Under the pieces are notes generated by a model that saw only the letters and a list, made by a program, of their open reading frames with translations, had not been told where the DNA came from and ran no database searches. The position numbers and the translations under genes were made by a program. A DNA stretch of 64,000 nucleotides, taken from Flagellimonas sp. CMM7. GTDB taxonomy: Bacteria > Bacteroidota > Bacteroidia > Flavobacteriales > Flavobacteriaceae. The stretch lies in NCBI RefSeq assembly GCF_021390195.1, contig NZ_CP090003.1:2687501-2751500 (forward strand), read 5' to 3'. This document shows positions 27,657 through 36,769 of the stretch, piece by piece; position 1 is the stretch's first letter, and each line of letters opens with the position of its first letter.

Positions 27657-29288
27657 ATGGCAGAAGTAATCAACATGCCTAGATTGAGTGATACCATGGA
27701 GGAAGGCACTGTGGCAAAATGGCTCAAGAAAGTAGGGGATAAAATTGAAGAAGGTGATATTTTGGCCGAGATTGAAACGGACAAGGCCACAATGGAATTT
27801 GAATCCTTTCATGAAGGAACACTTCTTCATATTGGTGTAGAAGAAGGAGATGGCGCTCCTGTTGATTCACTTTTAGCTATAATAGGTGAAGATGGTGAGG
27901 ATATTTCTGGATTATTAAATGGAACGGCAACACCTCCAGTTATAAAGGAAGAAGCTGTAATTCCTGAAGTAAAAGAAGAATCTGTAGCTACACCAGTAGC
28001 TGTTGCAGCTATTCCAGAAGGAGTTGAAATTATTACAATGCCACGCCTAAGCGATACTATGGAAGAAGGTACCGTAGCAGCTTGGTTGAAAAAGGTAGGA
28101 GATACCGTAGAGGAAGGTGATATTTTGGCCGAGATTGAAACAGATAAGGCTACTATGGAGTTTGAATCTTTCTACTCAGGTGTCTTATTACATATTGGAA
28201 TTAAAGAAGGAGAGTCCGCACCAGTGGATGATGTTTTGGCCGTAATAGGGCCAGAAGGAACAGATGTGAACGCTGTACTTAGTGCTCCATCAGGTTCTAG
28301 TGCCAACGATAGTGCTCCAAAAGCGGAAGAAAAAGTAGCCGAGTCCTCTAAAACGCAAGAAGCAACAGCAGGAATGGTTCCTTCACAAAACGGACAGCGT
28401 ATTTTAGCTTCTCCCTTAGCAAAGAAAATCGCTAGTGATAAAGGAATCAATTTATCAGATGTTACTGGTTCGGGCGATCATGGTAGAATTGTGAAACGAG
28501 ACGTTGAGAATTATCAACCCTCCACTACAGTTGCACCTGCCGCTACTGCACCTTCAGAAACCGAAGTAGCTGCTCCAATGGCACCGGTTAATTTGCCAGT
28601 TGGAGAAGAAAGTATGGAAGAAGTAAAGAACTCTTCCATGCGAAAAGCAATTACAAAGCACTTAGGTGCATCAAAATTTACCGCGCCACATTTCTACCTT
28701 ACTATAGAGGTGGATATGGACAATGCAAAAGCGTCAAGAGCTCAGATAAACAATCTGCCAGATACCAAGGTGTCTTTTAATGATATGGTATTAAAGGCCT
28801 GTGCTATGGCACTTAAAAAACATCCGCAGGTTAACACAACATGGACAGATGAAGCTACTATTTTCAAACACCATATTCATATGGGAGTTGCGGTAGCAGT
28901 AGATGAAGGGTTGGTTGTTCCAGTAATAAAATTTGCTGATAACCTTAGTCTAACCCAACTTGGTGCCTCAGTAAAAGATTTGGCGGGAAGGGCAAGATCC
29001 AAAAAGATAAAACCAGATGAGATGGAAGGCAGTACCTTTACTGTATCCAACCTTGGAATGTTCGGAATATTGGAATTTACGTCAATTATCAATAAACCAA
29101 ATTCCGCAATCTTGTCTGTAGGGGCAATAGTGGAGAAACCGGTTGTAAAAAATGGTGAAATTGTGGTTGGAAGCACTATGAAAGTTACATTGGCTTGTGA
29201 TCATAGAACGGTTGATGGTGCCGTTGGTGCTCAGTTTTTACAGACACTTAGGGCTTACCTGGAGAACCCAGTTACCATGTTGGCATAA
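27657..29288 (+). CDS. pdhC: Pyruvate dehydrogenase complex E2, dihydrolipoamide acetyltransferase
   Basis: Core of the PDH complex; transfers the acetyl group from lipoate to CoA. 543 residues: lipoyl domain 1 (about 2-80, lipoylated Lys in ETDKATMEFES), Pro/Ala/Glu linker, lipoyl domain 2 (about 123-200, same motif), peripheral-subunit-binding domain (ASPLAKKIASDKGINL, about 247-282), linker, and catalytic domain (about 318-543) with the active-site motif DHRTVDGAVG. The lipoyl domains share a 29-nt identical stretch. In operon with pdhA. Confidence 0.95.
   Translation: MAEVINMPRLSDTMEEGTVAKWLKKVGDKIEEGDILAEIETDKATMEFESFHEGTLLHIGVEEGDGAPVDSLLAIIGEDGEDISGLLNGTATPPVIKEEAVIPEVKEESVATPVAVAAIPEGVEIITMPRLSDTMEEGTVAAWLKKVGDTVEEGDILAEIETDKATMEFESFYSGVLLHIGIKEGESAPVDDVLAVIGPEGTDVNAVLSAPSGSSANDSAPKAEEKVAESSKTQEATAGMVPSQNGQRILASPLAKKIASDKGINLSDVTGSGDHGRIVKRDVENYQPSTTVAPAATAPSETEVAAPMAPVNLPVGEESMEEVKNSSMRKAITKHLGASKFTAPHFYLTIEVDMDNAKASRAQINNLPDTKVSFNDMVLKACAMALKKHPQVNTTWTDEATIFKHHIHMGVAVAVDEGLVVPVIKFADNLSLTQLGASVKDLAGRARSKKIKPDEMEGSTFTVSNLGMFGILEFTSIINKPNSAILSVGAIVEKPVVKNGEIVVGSTMKVTLACDHRTVDGAVGAQFLQTLRAYLENPVTMLA
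27750..27778 (+). repeat. 29-nt direct repeat within pdhC (copy 1)
   Basis: Identical to 28113-28141, 363 nt (121 codons) downstream. It encodes EGDILAEIET of the first lipoyl domain. Flanking codons differ at silent sites. Confidence 0.8.
28113..28141 (+). repeat. 29-nt direct repeat within pdhC (copy 2)
   Basis: Second copy of the 29-nt identity, in lipoyl domain 2. In-phase recombination between the copies would delete one lipoyl domain. Confidence 0.8.
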
Positions 29289-29330
29289 AAGAGTCGGTTC
29301 CAAAGGTAGTCACGAACAATTAAATATAGA

Positions 29331-29357
29331 AGCATCCTTTTAAGGATGCTTTTTTTA
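29331..29357 (+). terminator. Rho-independent terminator of pdhA-pdhC
   Basis: AGCATCCTT (29331-29339) and AAGGATGCT (29342-29350), closing as an 8-bp stem with a 4-nt loop, followed by seven T. Confidence 0.88.
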
Positions 29358-29382
29358 TCTTTAAAAACATAAATTAATTAAG

Positions 29383-30420
29383 ATGAGCAAAGTATTAATC
29401 CTTTTCGTGACAGCATTGTTGTTAAACTGTGGATCTGCCCAATTGGTAGAGACCACAACGGCCAATCCGCCATCCACACCTTCTGGCCCAGAAGGAGTAA
29501 AAGGTAGTGTTAAAGAAGTTTCGGAAGTAAAGGTTTCAAATGATTCCGAAGCTACGTTTACAGATGCAAAGCAGATTGAAACGTTAATGAATTACTTGGC
29601 TTCGGATGATTTAAAAGGACGGGATTCAGGTAGCGAGGGCATTGAAATGGCAGCAAAGTATATTGAAAACCATTTCAAAGCACATGGTGTTACACCTTAT
29701 TTTAAATCCTATAGAGATACACTTTCTAATTATAAAAAAACGTCATATAACGTTGTTGGAATTGTAGAAGGAAACGACCCAACATTGAAGAACGAATACA
29801 TTTTGGTTGGGGCGCATTATGATCATATAGGGATTATTACTATTGATAAGGGAGATGCAATTGCCAATGGAGCTAATGACAATGCTTCTGGAACCGCTAC
29901 CGTAATGGAATTGGCTCGTTACTTTGGAACAAAAAAAACAAACAAACGAAGTTTGATTTTTGCTTTGTTCAGTGCTGAGGAAAAAGGATTGTTGGGTTCA
30001 GGGCATTTAGCAAAAAAGCTGAAAGCACAGAATTTAAATTTATACACCATGTTAAACTTCGAGATGACTGGAGTACCACTTAGGGGAAAAGACTATTTTG
30101 TCTATATCACTGGCTATAAAAAATCTAACTTGGCAGAGATTAGTAACGGCTATGCAAAGGAAAAACTTGTTGGTTTTTTACCTACCGCTAGAGAGTATAG
30201 TTTGTTTCAACGATCGGACAACTACCCATTTCACAAAGAATTTGAAGTGCCATCCCATACGTATTGCACTTTTGATTTCACCAATTTTGACCACTATCAT
30301 AAAGTGGGGGATGAATTAAGTCTTATAGATTTTGACCATATGGCGACCTTAGTTAACAAAATGCTACCGGTCTTGGAAGGAATTTCCAATGCATCTGGAC
30401 AAGAAATTAAGATAAATTAA
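29383..30420 (+). CDS. M28 family metallopeptidase, predicted lipoprotein
   Basis: Probable zinc aminopeptidase of the cell envelope. 345 residues. Lipoprotein-type signal: short hydrophobic start and LLLNCG (C16). The M28 motifs are H145-x-D147 in GAHYDH, D166 in NGANDNASG, E199/E200 in FSAEEKGLLGS, and a late His in DHYHKVGD near 305. The linker (about 20-55) is Thr/Pro/Ser-rich. It sits between pdhC and an SDR gene with no clear functional link. Confidence 0.9.
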   Translation: MSKVLILFVTALLLNCGSAQLVETTTANPPSTPSGPEGVKGSVKEVSEVKVSNDSEATFTDAKQIETLMNYLASDDLKGRDSGSEGIEMAAKYIENHFKAHGVTPYFKSYRDTLSNYKKTSYNVVGIVEGNDPTLKNEYILVGAHYDHIGIITIDKGDAIANGANDNASGTATVMELARYFGTKKTNKRSLIFALFSAEEKGLLGSGHLAKKLKAQNLNLYTMLNFEMTGVPLRGKDYFVYITGYKKSNLAEISNGYAKEKLVGFLPTAREYSLFQRSDNYPFHKEFEVPSHTYCTFDFTNFDHYHKVGDELSLIDFDHMATLVNKMLPVLEGISNASGQEIKIN

Positions 30421-30431
30421 TAACCCATTAT

Positions 30432-30457
30432 TGTCATCCGGAGCTTGTTGAAGGAAT
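30432..30457 (+). repeat. Decayed copy of a common Bacteroidota intergenic repeat
   Basis: TGTCATCCGGAGCTTGTTGAAG resembles the widespread intergenic element that reads TGTCATCCTGAGCTTGTCGAAG in many Bacteroidota genomes (recalled pattern, not searched). It lies in the 55-bp gap between the M28 and SDR genes. A reversed relative is at 49983-50023. Confidence 0.45.
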
Positions 30458-30475
30458 AGAATAGAAAACTTTTGT

Positions 30476-31153
30476 ATGGCCAACATCATCATAACAGGAA
30501 CAAGTAGGGGCATAGGTTTGGAACTTGTAAAGCTATTTGCCCATGAAGGGCATCAAGTTTTAGCACTGTCTAGAAACGAAAAGCCAGTTGCTGACCTAAA
30601 ACTTTCTAATGTTCACAGTTTTTCTTTTAATCTAGGAAATTCCGCCCATTTTGAAAAAATAACTTCTTTTCTTCAGAACTGGAATACTGTAGATGTGCTC
30701 ATTAACAATGCTGGTAGTTTACTGAACAAACCTTTTTTAGAAACTGCCCAAGAAGAATTTGAAGCAGTGTACAAAGTAAATGTGTTTGGGGTGGCAGAAA
30801 TGACCAAAACGGTTTTGCCAAAGATGGAGAAGACAGGACATGTGGTCACCATTAGCTCTATGGGTGGAGTTCAGGGCAGTATGAAATTTCCAGGACTATC
30901 CGCATATAGTTCAAGTAAAGCCGCTGTGATTACACTTACAGAACTCTGGGCAGAAGAATTTAAAGAAACCGGCCCCAGTTTTAATGTATTGGCTTTAGGA
31001 GCCGTGCAAACCGAAATGTTGGAAGAAGCTTTTCCAGGTTACGAAGCTCCAGTGACCGCCTTGGACATGGCAACATATATTAAAGATTTTGCGCTTACCG
31101 GCCATAAAATATATAATGGAAAACTGTTGCCGGTATCCTCTTCAACACCCTGA
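30476..31153 (+). CDS. Short-chain dehydrogenase/reductase
   Basis: NAD(P)-dependent oxidoreductase of unknown substrate. 225 residues, slightly short for the classical family. Cofactor motif TGTSRGIG at 7-14, NNAG near 77-80, catalytic Ser in TISSMGG near 126 and Y-x3-K in SAYSSSKAA near 142-150. The C-terminal region is shortened. Convergent with a methyltransferase gene 10 bp away. Confidence 0.9.
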   Translation: MANIIITGTSRGIGLELVKLFAHEGHQVLALSRNEKPVADLKLSNVHSFSFNLGNSAHFEKITSFLQNWNTVDVLINNAGSLLNKPFLETAQEEFEAVYKVNVFGVAEMTKTVLPKMEKTGHVVTISSMGGVQGSMKFPGLSAYSSSKAAVITLTELWAEEFKETGPSFNVLALGAVQTEMLEEAFPGYEAPVTALDMATYIKDFALTGHKIYNGKLLPVSSSTP

Positions 31154-31163
31154 TTTTTTTGAA

Positions 31164-31823
31164 TTATCCTTTCTTATAAATATAGAAATCGGCAAATGAA
31201 GTTGTTTTGTGGTTTTTTTCATCAAAAGGAAATTTATTGGGAATGTGTTCGATCAACCTAAAATTGGGCTTGTGTTTTTCTACCCAATCTGTAAATTTTC
31301 TATGTTTTACATGTACGGCCGTTTTTTCATTTTCCGTGGTGTTTGAAGCGTAGACAATAACATAATTTGAAGACGCATTGAACAAATTGTTCATGTATTC
31401 ATAAAAGGTTTCATCCTCAATCAAGTGATAAATAACGTCTAGACTAAGCGAAAGGTCAAATATCTGTTGTTGGTATTCGCTAACATGAAAGAATGAAGTA
31501 GAAGTGTCATTTTTGAACATTTCCCTACACTTTTCAATAATTGTATTGCTTACATCATAAGCCGTGTAGGATTTAAATTTAAAAAGCTTCAATTGGTTTC
31601 CATCACCACAACCAAACTCTACAATCGTTTCCACATTGTTTTCAGCAACAAATTGATTGATGATTTCAGCCTTAAACTCAGCAAGTCTATTATAAGACCC
31701 TGCTCCTGAATTACCACCACTGTTGTAGCGATCTTCCCAGTATTGCCTGGACGTTTCAAACTCAATATTTGTTGGGCCCTTTTTTTTGAAAAGAGATGAA
31801 AGCATTTGCAGTATTTTGCTCAT
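31164..31823 (-). CDS. Class I SAM-dependent methyltransferase
   Basis: 219 residues. The SAM-binding motif I VEFGCGDGNQL is near 65-75, followed by YDVSNTIIEKCREMF and an LSLDVIYHLIEDETFYEYM stretch. The N-terminal 30 residues (KKKGPTNIEFETSRQYWEDRY) are typical of small-molecule or nucleoside-type methyltransferases. Substrate unknown. Single gene, divergent from the SprT-like gene. Confidence 0.83.
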   Translation of the reverse strand: MSKILQMLSSLFKKKGPTNIEFETSRQYWEDRYNSGGNSGAGSYNRLAEFKAEIINQFVAENNVETIVEFGCGDGNQLKLFKFKSYTAYDVSNTIIEKCREMFKNDTSTSFFHVSEYQQQIFDLSLSLDVIYHLIEDETFYEYMNNLFNASSNYVIVYASNTTENEKTAVHVKHRKFTDWVEKHKPNFRLIEHIPNKFPFDEKNHKTTSFADFYIYKKG

Positions 31824-31911
31824 GTTTTTATGATTTTTAACTGGGGAAAAGTAGTTATACTTCTGTTTCCCACCAAAGAGATAATAAGGTATTTTTATGA
31901 TACTATTTAGA

Positions 31912-31943
31912 TTGCATGATGATTTTCAAATAAACTATTTTTG
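31912..31943 (+). promoter_or_regulatory. Promoter of the SprT-like gene, probably leaderless
   Basis: TTG (31912-31914), a 21-nt spacer, then TATTTTTG (31936-31943). The start codon at 31949 lies only 5 bp behind the -7 element, so transcription should begin at or next to the ATG. Confidence 0.5.
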
Positions 31944-31948
31944 ACTAG

Positions 31949-32572
31949 ATGGATGATGTCCTACAAAAATACCTTCCAGAGCTTGCAGTTGCGCCCTCTT
32001 TTGCCTTGATAAAACAACATGGGGTGCACTTGAAAATTGTTAACCATAGGGTGACCCGTCATGGTGATTATAGGAAATTGCCCAATGGATTACACCAAAT
32101 TACCGTCAACGCTTCATTAAACAAATATCGTTTTTTGATTACACTGGTGCATGAAATTGCCCACTTGGTTGCTTTTGAAAAATATGGACGTTTTATTAAG
32201 CCCCATGGAATTGAATGGAAGCGGACGTTTCAACATTTAATAATTCCTTTTATAAGACCGGAGGTCTTTCCTTCTAAATTATTGCCTGTCATAGCCAATC
32301 ACTTTAAAAACCCAAAAGCTAGCAGTAGTACAGATGCACGTTTGTCAATAGCGCTAAAAACTTTTGATGTAGAAGAAAGAAAAAACAGTTACGTATTTGA
32401 ATTGCCAATGGGTAGTACTTTTAGGTTGTATAACGGCCGCTTGTTTAAAAAAGGAAAAAAAAGAGTAAAACGTTATGAGTGCATCGAATTGTCAACAGGT
32501 AGATTATATTTGTTCCAACCCAACGCGGAGGTCGAATTGATTCAGGATGCCCACATAGAGCCGCCATTTTAA
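31949..32572 (+). CDS. SprT-like zinc metallopeptidase domain protein
   Basis: 207 residues. H68-E-x2-H72 (VHEIAHLVA) and a third His in KPHG (H86) form the SprT-type zinc site. SprT/Spartan relatives act on DNA-protein crosslinks in eukaryotes; the bacterial role is unclear. The C-terminal part (about 130-200) looks like a small beta/zinc-ribbon-like region but lacks obvious Cys pairs. 14 bp before manC, so probably co-transcribed. Confidence 0.85.
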   Translation: MDDVLQKYLPELAVAPSFALIKQHGVHLKIVNHRVTRHGDYRKLPNGLHQITVNASLNKYRFLITLVHEIAHLVAFEKYGRFIKPHGIEWKRTFQHLIIPFIRPEVFPSKLLPVIANHFKNPKASSSTDARLSIALKTFDVEERKNSYVFELPMGSTFRLYNGRLFKKGKKRVKRYECIELSTGRLYLFQPNAEVELIQDAHIEPPF

Positions 32573-32586
32573 AATAAAAATATATA

Positions 32587-33672
32587 ATGAACATGAACAA
32601 GGACTATTATGCAGTATTAATGGCTGGAGGGGTAGGTTCCCGGTTCTGGCCTGTAAGTACATCGTCTTACCCCAAACAGTTTCATGATATGTTGGGCACA
32701 GGTAAAACGCTGATTCAGAAAACATTTGACCGTCTTAACCGGTTCATTCCTACGGAGAATATTTTAATTCTTACCAATGAGCGTTACAACAGTTTGGTTT
32801 TGGAACAGCTGCCCATGGTTAAACAAGAACAGGTTGTTTTAGAACCTGCAATGAGAAATACAGCGCCATGTATTTTGTATGCTTCTTTGAAAATTCAGAA
32901 AATGAACCCAAATGCGGTAATGATTGTGGCTCCAAGTGATCATTGGATTGAAGATGAGCAGGCCTTTGAAGATGATGTTAAGGCGTGTTTTGATAAATGT
33001 GAGAAAGAAGAGGTGCTTTGCACATTGGGTATTCAACCTACATTTCCCAACACTGGTTTTGGTTATATTGAATTTGAAAAAGGGAGTGACGAAAAACTAA
33101 AAAAAGTGTCTCAATTTAGGGAGAAACCAGACTACGAAACGGCAAAGGAGTTTTTGGAGCAAGGTAATTTTCTTTGGAATGCTGGAATATTTATGTGGAG
33201 TGTATCTACAATTGTAAATGCTTTCAAGAACCTTCAACCTGATCAATTTAAGTTGTTTCAAGATGGAATTTCATGCTACAATACTGTTGATGAGAAGTCA
33301 TTTATCGAGGAAAACTATGCCAAGGCGGAAAACATTTCAATAGATTATGCTATATTGGAGCAATCTAAATCCATTTTTACGCTACCTGCTACTTTTGATT
33401 GGAATGACTTGGGGACATGGGGTGCTCTTTATGATAAATTGGACAAAGATGAAGCGGAGAATGCCGTGGTCAATAGCAAAGTACTCTTGCAAGACGCTAA
33501 AGGAAACATGATTCGTTCCCCCAAAGGAAAAATTGTTGTTGTTGATGGATTGGAGGATTACATTATAGTAGACAAAGAAGAAGTTCTGCTTATCTACCCA
33601 AAATCTAAACAACAGGACATTAAGACAGTGCTTGGTCAGGTAAAAGAAGAATTTGGCGAGCAATACACATAA
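32587..33672 (+). CDS. manC: Mannose-1-phosphate guanylyltransferase
   Basis: Makes GDP-mannose from mannose-1-phosphate and GTP for polysaccharide and glycan synthesis. 361 residues; the ATG at 32593 is an equally good start. Nucleotide-binding motif AGGVGSRFWPVS near 14-25 with PKQF. NTGFGYIE near 155 and FDWNDLGTWGALYDKL near 280 are family signatures. It lacks the C-terminal phosphomannose-isomerase domain of bifunctional enzymes. The DUF389 gene follows 2 bp later. Confidence 0.92.
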   Translation: MNMNKDYYAVLMAGGVGSRFWPVSTSSYPKQFHDMLGTGKTLIQKTFDRLNRFIPTENILILTNERYNSLVLEQLPMVKQEQVVLEPAMRNTAPCILYASLKIQKMNPNAVMIVAPSDHWIEDEQAFEDDVKACFDKCEKEEVLCTLGIQPTFPNTGFGYIEFEKGSDEKLKKVSQFREKPDYETAKEFLEQGNFLWNAGIFMWSVSTIVNAFKNLQPDQFKLFQDGISCYNTVDEKSFIEENYAKAENISIDYAILEQSKSIFTLPATFDWNDLGTWGALYDKLDKDEAENAVVNSKVLLQDAKGNMIRSPKGKIVVVDGLEDYIIVDKEEVLLIYPKSKQQDIKTVLGQVKEEFGEQYT

Positions 33673-33674
33673 AT

Positions 33675-35129
33675 ATGAGTGAACATTTGTTTGGAGGGAA
33701 CGATACTCCCAATCAAGATAGTGGGGATGAAGTAAAAAAAGACTTTAAAGGGCTACTGGGCAGCGTGCGCAAGTTTCTTTCCGAACTTCTGGAAATAAGA
33801 ACAAATACTGATGCTGTTGCCACTAAAGAATCCATAATCGCAGATATTCCTTTTAAAGGGCATACTTCCTGGATCCTTATCTGTTCCATCTTTATTGCAT
33901 CCATAGGGCTTAACGCAAACTCTACAGCCGTTGTTATTGGAGCGATGTTGATTTCGCCTTTAATGGGACCCATTTTAGGCATGGGGCTTTCTTTGGCAAT
34001 TAACGATATTGATACACTACGCAGATCGATGAAAAACTTCGCGGTGATGGTAGTGTTGAGTGTAATTACGGCTTTCTTGTTTTTTTACCTGTTTCCACTA
34101 CGTGATGAATCTTCAGAACTTTTAGCAAGAACTAAACCAGATATTAGGGATGTTCTAATAGCATTTTTTGGTGGATTGGCCTTAGTGATTGCCAGAGCTA
34201 AAAAAGGAACCATAGCCAGTGTTATTTTTGGTGTTGCCATTGCAACCGCGCTTATGCCACCATTATGTACGGTAGGTTTTGGGTTGGCCATAGGCAAACC
34301 TTGGTATGCAGCGGGTGCTATGTATTTGTTTACCATAAATACCATCTTTATTGGTTTGGCCACTTTTTTGGTAATCAAGTTCTTAAGGTTTCCAATGGTG
34401 CGCTATGCAAATTCCCAAAGGCGGCGATTTATAGCACGAGTAGCTTCAATTACCGGTATTTTGGTTATGATTCCTGCAGGATTTACCTTTTACCAGGTAT
34501 TCCAGGAATCGTTGTTTAAAAAACAGGCGCAGGAATTTTTACAAGAGACGATTGAGGTATATCAATTTACCGCATCGGGTCGTTATGTGGATAACCTTAC
34601 CAAAATTCAGTATGTGGATGATGGAACACCTCTAATAGAATTGGTCTGTATGGGAGATGAGTTAATACCAGAAAACATCATCAATACATGGAGAGTGCAA
34701 AAGAATGAGTATTCAAGGTTAAAAGATGCTGAGTTCAGAATTTTACAGGGAGGTAAGGATGATTCTCAAGAGAAGTTCAACTATGTTAGCGAGCTTTATG
34801 AAAAAAATAAGGCTGAGCTTTTAAACAAAGATGAGCAGATAAGATTGTTGGAAGAGGAAGTTGCCAGTTTGACCAAGAACGCGGGTAAACAAATCCCTTT
34901 TAGAAATATAAGTGCAGAGGCAAAAGCGAATTATGAAAATGTTGCTGGATTGGGTTTCTCCTATCAAATACAAACCGATTTTAATAAGTTGGACACCGTT
35001 CCTGTTTTTGAAGTGAAATGGAAAGATGGAATTAAAAAGAACCAGAAAGACATTGATGCCAAAAAGATGACAACTTGGTTAAAACTTAGGATTCAGGATA
35101 GTACACTAGTGGTTAAAGAAGTGGAATAA
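33675..35129 (+). CDS. DUF389 integral membrane protein (TIGR00341-like)
   Basis: 484 residues. The DUF389 core (about 60-270) has about six membrane helices and the signature LIASIGLNANSTAVVIGAML-like and ISPLMGPILGMG stretches, then GVAIATALMPPLCTVGFGLA. The C-terminal 200 residues are soluble with a coiled-coil stretch (about 355-400, KNKAELLNKDEQIRLLEEEV). Function unknown in the family. Convergent with mlaF 17 bp away. Confidence 0.88.
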   Translation: MSEHLFGGNDTPNQDSGDEVKKDFKGLLGSVRKFLSELLEIRTNTDAVATKESIIADIPFKGHTSWILICSIFIASIGLNANSTAVVIGAMLISPLMGPILGMGLSLAINDIDTLRRSMKNFAVMVVLSVITAFLFFYLFPLRDESSELLARTKPDIRDVLIAFFGGLALVIARAKKGTIASVIFGVAIATALMPPLCTVGFGLAIGKPWYAAGAMYLFTINTIFIGLATFLVIKFLRFPMVRYANSQRRRFIARVASITGILVMIPAGFTFYQVFQESLFKKQAQEFLQETIEVYQFTASGRYVDNLTKIQYVDDGTPLIELVCMGDELIPENIINTWRVQKNEYSRLKDAEFRILQGGKDDSQEKFNYVSELYEKNKAELLNKDEQIRLLEEEVASLTKNAGKQIPFRNISAEAKANYENVAGLGFSYQIQTDFNKLDTVPVFEVKWKDGIKKNQKDIDAKKMTTWLKLRIQDSTLVVKEVE

Positions 35130-35146
35130 AACTCCACCGCCCAATA

Positions 35147-35914
35147 CTAATTCCTTTCTTCAATATACATCTGACGTACTTTTTTAAAGAGTTCTGAAGA
35201 GTAAACAAAGTTGGTCACGGCTTCATTGTCAGTCTTAAAGATTTCTTTATTGGTGCCTTCCCATTCTTTATGACCGTCTTTTAGAAAGATAATCTTCTCA
35301 CCAATTTCCATTACCGAGTTCATGTCATGTGTATTGATGATGGTAGTAATGTTGTATTCTTTGGTTATTTCTTGGATAAGGTTATCAATTAATATAGCGG
35401 TCTTGGGATCTAGACCAGAGTTGGGTTCGTCACAAAACAGATATTTTGGATTCATCACAATAGCTCTAGCAATGGCAACTCTTTTTTTCATTCCCCCTGA
35501 AATTTCTGAAGGATATTTTTTATGAGCATCAATAAGGTTTACGCGCTCCAAAACAAAATCTACCCGTTCTTGCATTTCAGCTTTAGACTGTTTTGTGAAC
35601 ATACCCAATGGGAACATCACGTTTCCTTCAACGGTCATGGAATCAAATAGGGCACTTCCTTGAAAGACCATTCCCATTTCCTGCCTTAAATCACGCCTTT
35701 CATTATTGGATAGTTCAGAATAAAACTGCCCATTATAGCAAATTTGACCTTCTTCGGGCTCAAATAGGCCCAGTAGACATTTTAAAAAGACTGTTTTCCC
35801 AGAACCACTTTGCCCAATGACCAAATTTGTTTTTCCATCTTCAAAAGTTGTACTAATACCCTTAAGTACATGGGTGTCTCCAAACGATTTATGAATGTTT
35901 TCAACTTCTATCAT
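35147..35914 (-). CDS. mlaF: ABC transporter ATP-binding protein, MlaF-like
   Basis: ATPase of an MCE/Mla-type phospholipid transporter across the envelope. 255 residues. Walker A GQSGSGKT near 34-41, signature SGGMKKRVAIARA near 140 (the MlaF form with MKKR), Walker B YLFCDEPNSGLDP near 160, and the switch His in NTHDMNS. It overlaps the permease gene by one base (TGATG), which implies translational coupling. Confidence 0.9.
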   Translation of the reverse strand: MIEVENIHKSFGDTHVLKGISTTFEDGKTNLVIGQSGSGKTVFLKCLLGLFEPEEGQICYNGQFYSELSNNERRDLRQEMGMVFQGSALFDSMTVEGNVMFPLGMFTKQSKAEMQERVDFVLERVNLIDAHKKYPSEISGGMKKRVAIARAIVMNPKYLFCDEPNSGLDPKTAILIDNLIQEITKEYNITTIINTHDMNSVMEIGEKIIFLKDGHKEWEGTNKEIFKTDNEAVTNFVYSSELFKKVRQMYIEERN

Positions 35915-36651
35915 CAGCCTAGCATTAGTTGTGTAAGGGTATAATTCAGAATAATGATTACCACACTAGTCCATACAAAGGCTGTTGTGCTGGCCTTTCC
36001 TACTTCTAACGCTCCACCTCTCATGTAAAAACCATGATAAGATGGCACTGTGGCAATAACAAAGGCAAAAACCAAAGTTTTAATAAAAGAATAAGTAACG
36101 TGAAACGAATCAAAATCTAACTGTAATCCCTTAATAAATTCTCCGCTGGGGGCATAACCACCAAAAACCGCAGCAACCCAACCGCCAAGAATACCTACAT
36201 ACATGGCAATTGCCACAGCGAAGGGATACATTAGCATGGCAATTATTTTAGGGAAAACCAGATAATTCAAAGAATTCACTCCCATGACCTCTAATGCATC
36301 AATCTGCTCCGTTACTCGCATGGTACCTATACTGGAAGTGATATAAGAACCAACTTTACCGGCCATAATTATAGAAGTAAAGGTTGGGGCAAATTCTAGA
36401 ATTACCGACTGTCTTGTGGCAAAACCAATCAGACTTTTAGGTAAGAACGGACTGTTAAGATTTAAGGCGGTCTGTATAGTAACAACCCCTCCAATAAAGA
36501 AGGCAATAAAAATGATAATGCCCAGAGAGCCAAATATTAACTCATCGATTTCTTTTAAAATCAGGGATCTCATGATTGGCCACTTGGTTGGTTTTTTAAA
36601 AACCTCCCATATCATGATGAAGTATTTTCCAATCGCTTCAAGATAGTTCAT
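35914..36651 (-). CDS. mlaE: ABC transporter permease, MlaE family
   Basis: Inner-membrane permease of the Mla/MCE lipid transporter. 245 residues, five to six hydrophobic segments, with the conserved core GKVGSYITSSIGTMRVTEQIDALEVMG (about 115-141) characteristic of the MlaE family. First gene of mlaE-mlaF. The MCE-domain substrate-binding gene (mlaD) is not adjacent. Confidence 0.92.
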   Translation of the reverse strand: MNYLEAIGKYFIMIWEVFKKPTKWPIMRSLILKEIDELIFGSLGIIIFIAFFIGGVVTIQTALNLNSPFLPKSLIGFATRQSVILEFAPTFTSIIMAGKVGSYITSSIGTMRVTEQIDALEVMGVNSLNYLVFPKIIAMLMYPFAVAIAMYVGILGGWVAAVFGGYAPSGEFIKGLQLDFDSFHVTYSFIKTLVFAFVIATVPSYHGFYMRGGALEVGKASTTAFVWTSVVIIILNYTLTQLMLG

Positions 36652-36736
36652 GCACTAAAAATAGACTTGCAGCCATAAAAATAACAATATTGAGGTGTAT
36701 TTAACCTTCATTTAAAGTTTTAAAAATATAAATGAA

Positions 36737-36744
36737 TAGTTTTG
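36737..36744 (+). promoter_or_regulatory. Candidate -7 element of the PafA-like gene
   Basis: TAGTTTTG, TAnnTTTG match, 25 bp before the ATG at 36770. No -33 TTG at the usual distance. Confidence 0.35.
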
Positions 36745-36769
36745 ATGCTATTTACCTATAATTCTAATC

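Noticed and set aside
28877..29176. Antisense frame in pdhC
   Set aside because: Overlaps the catalytic domain of E2; no independent signals.
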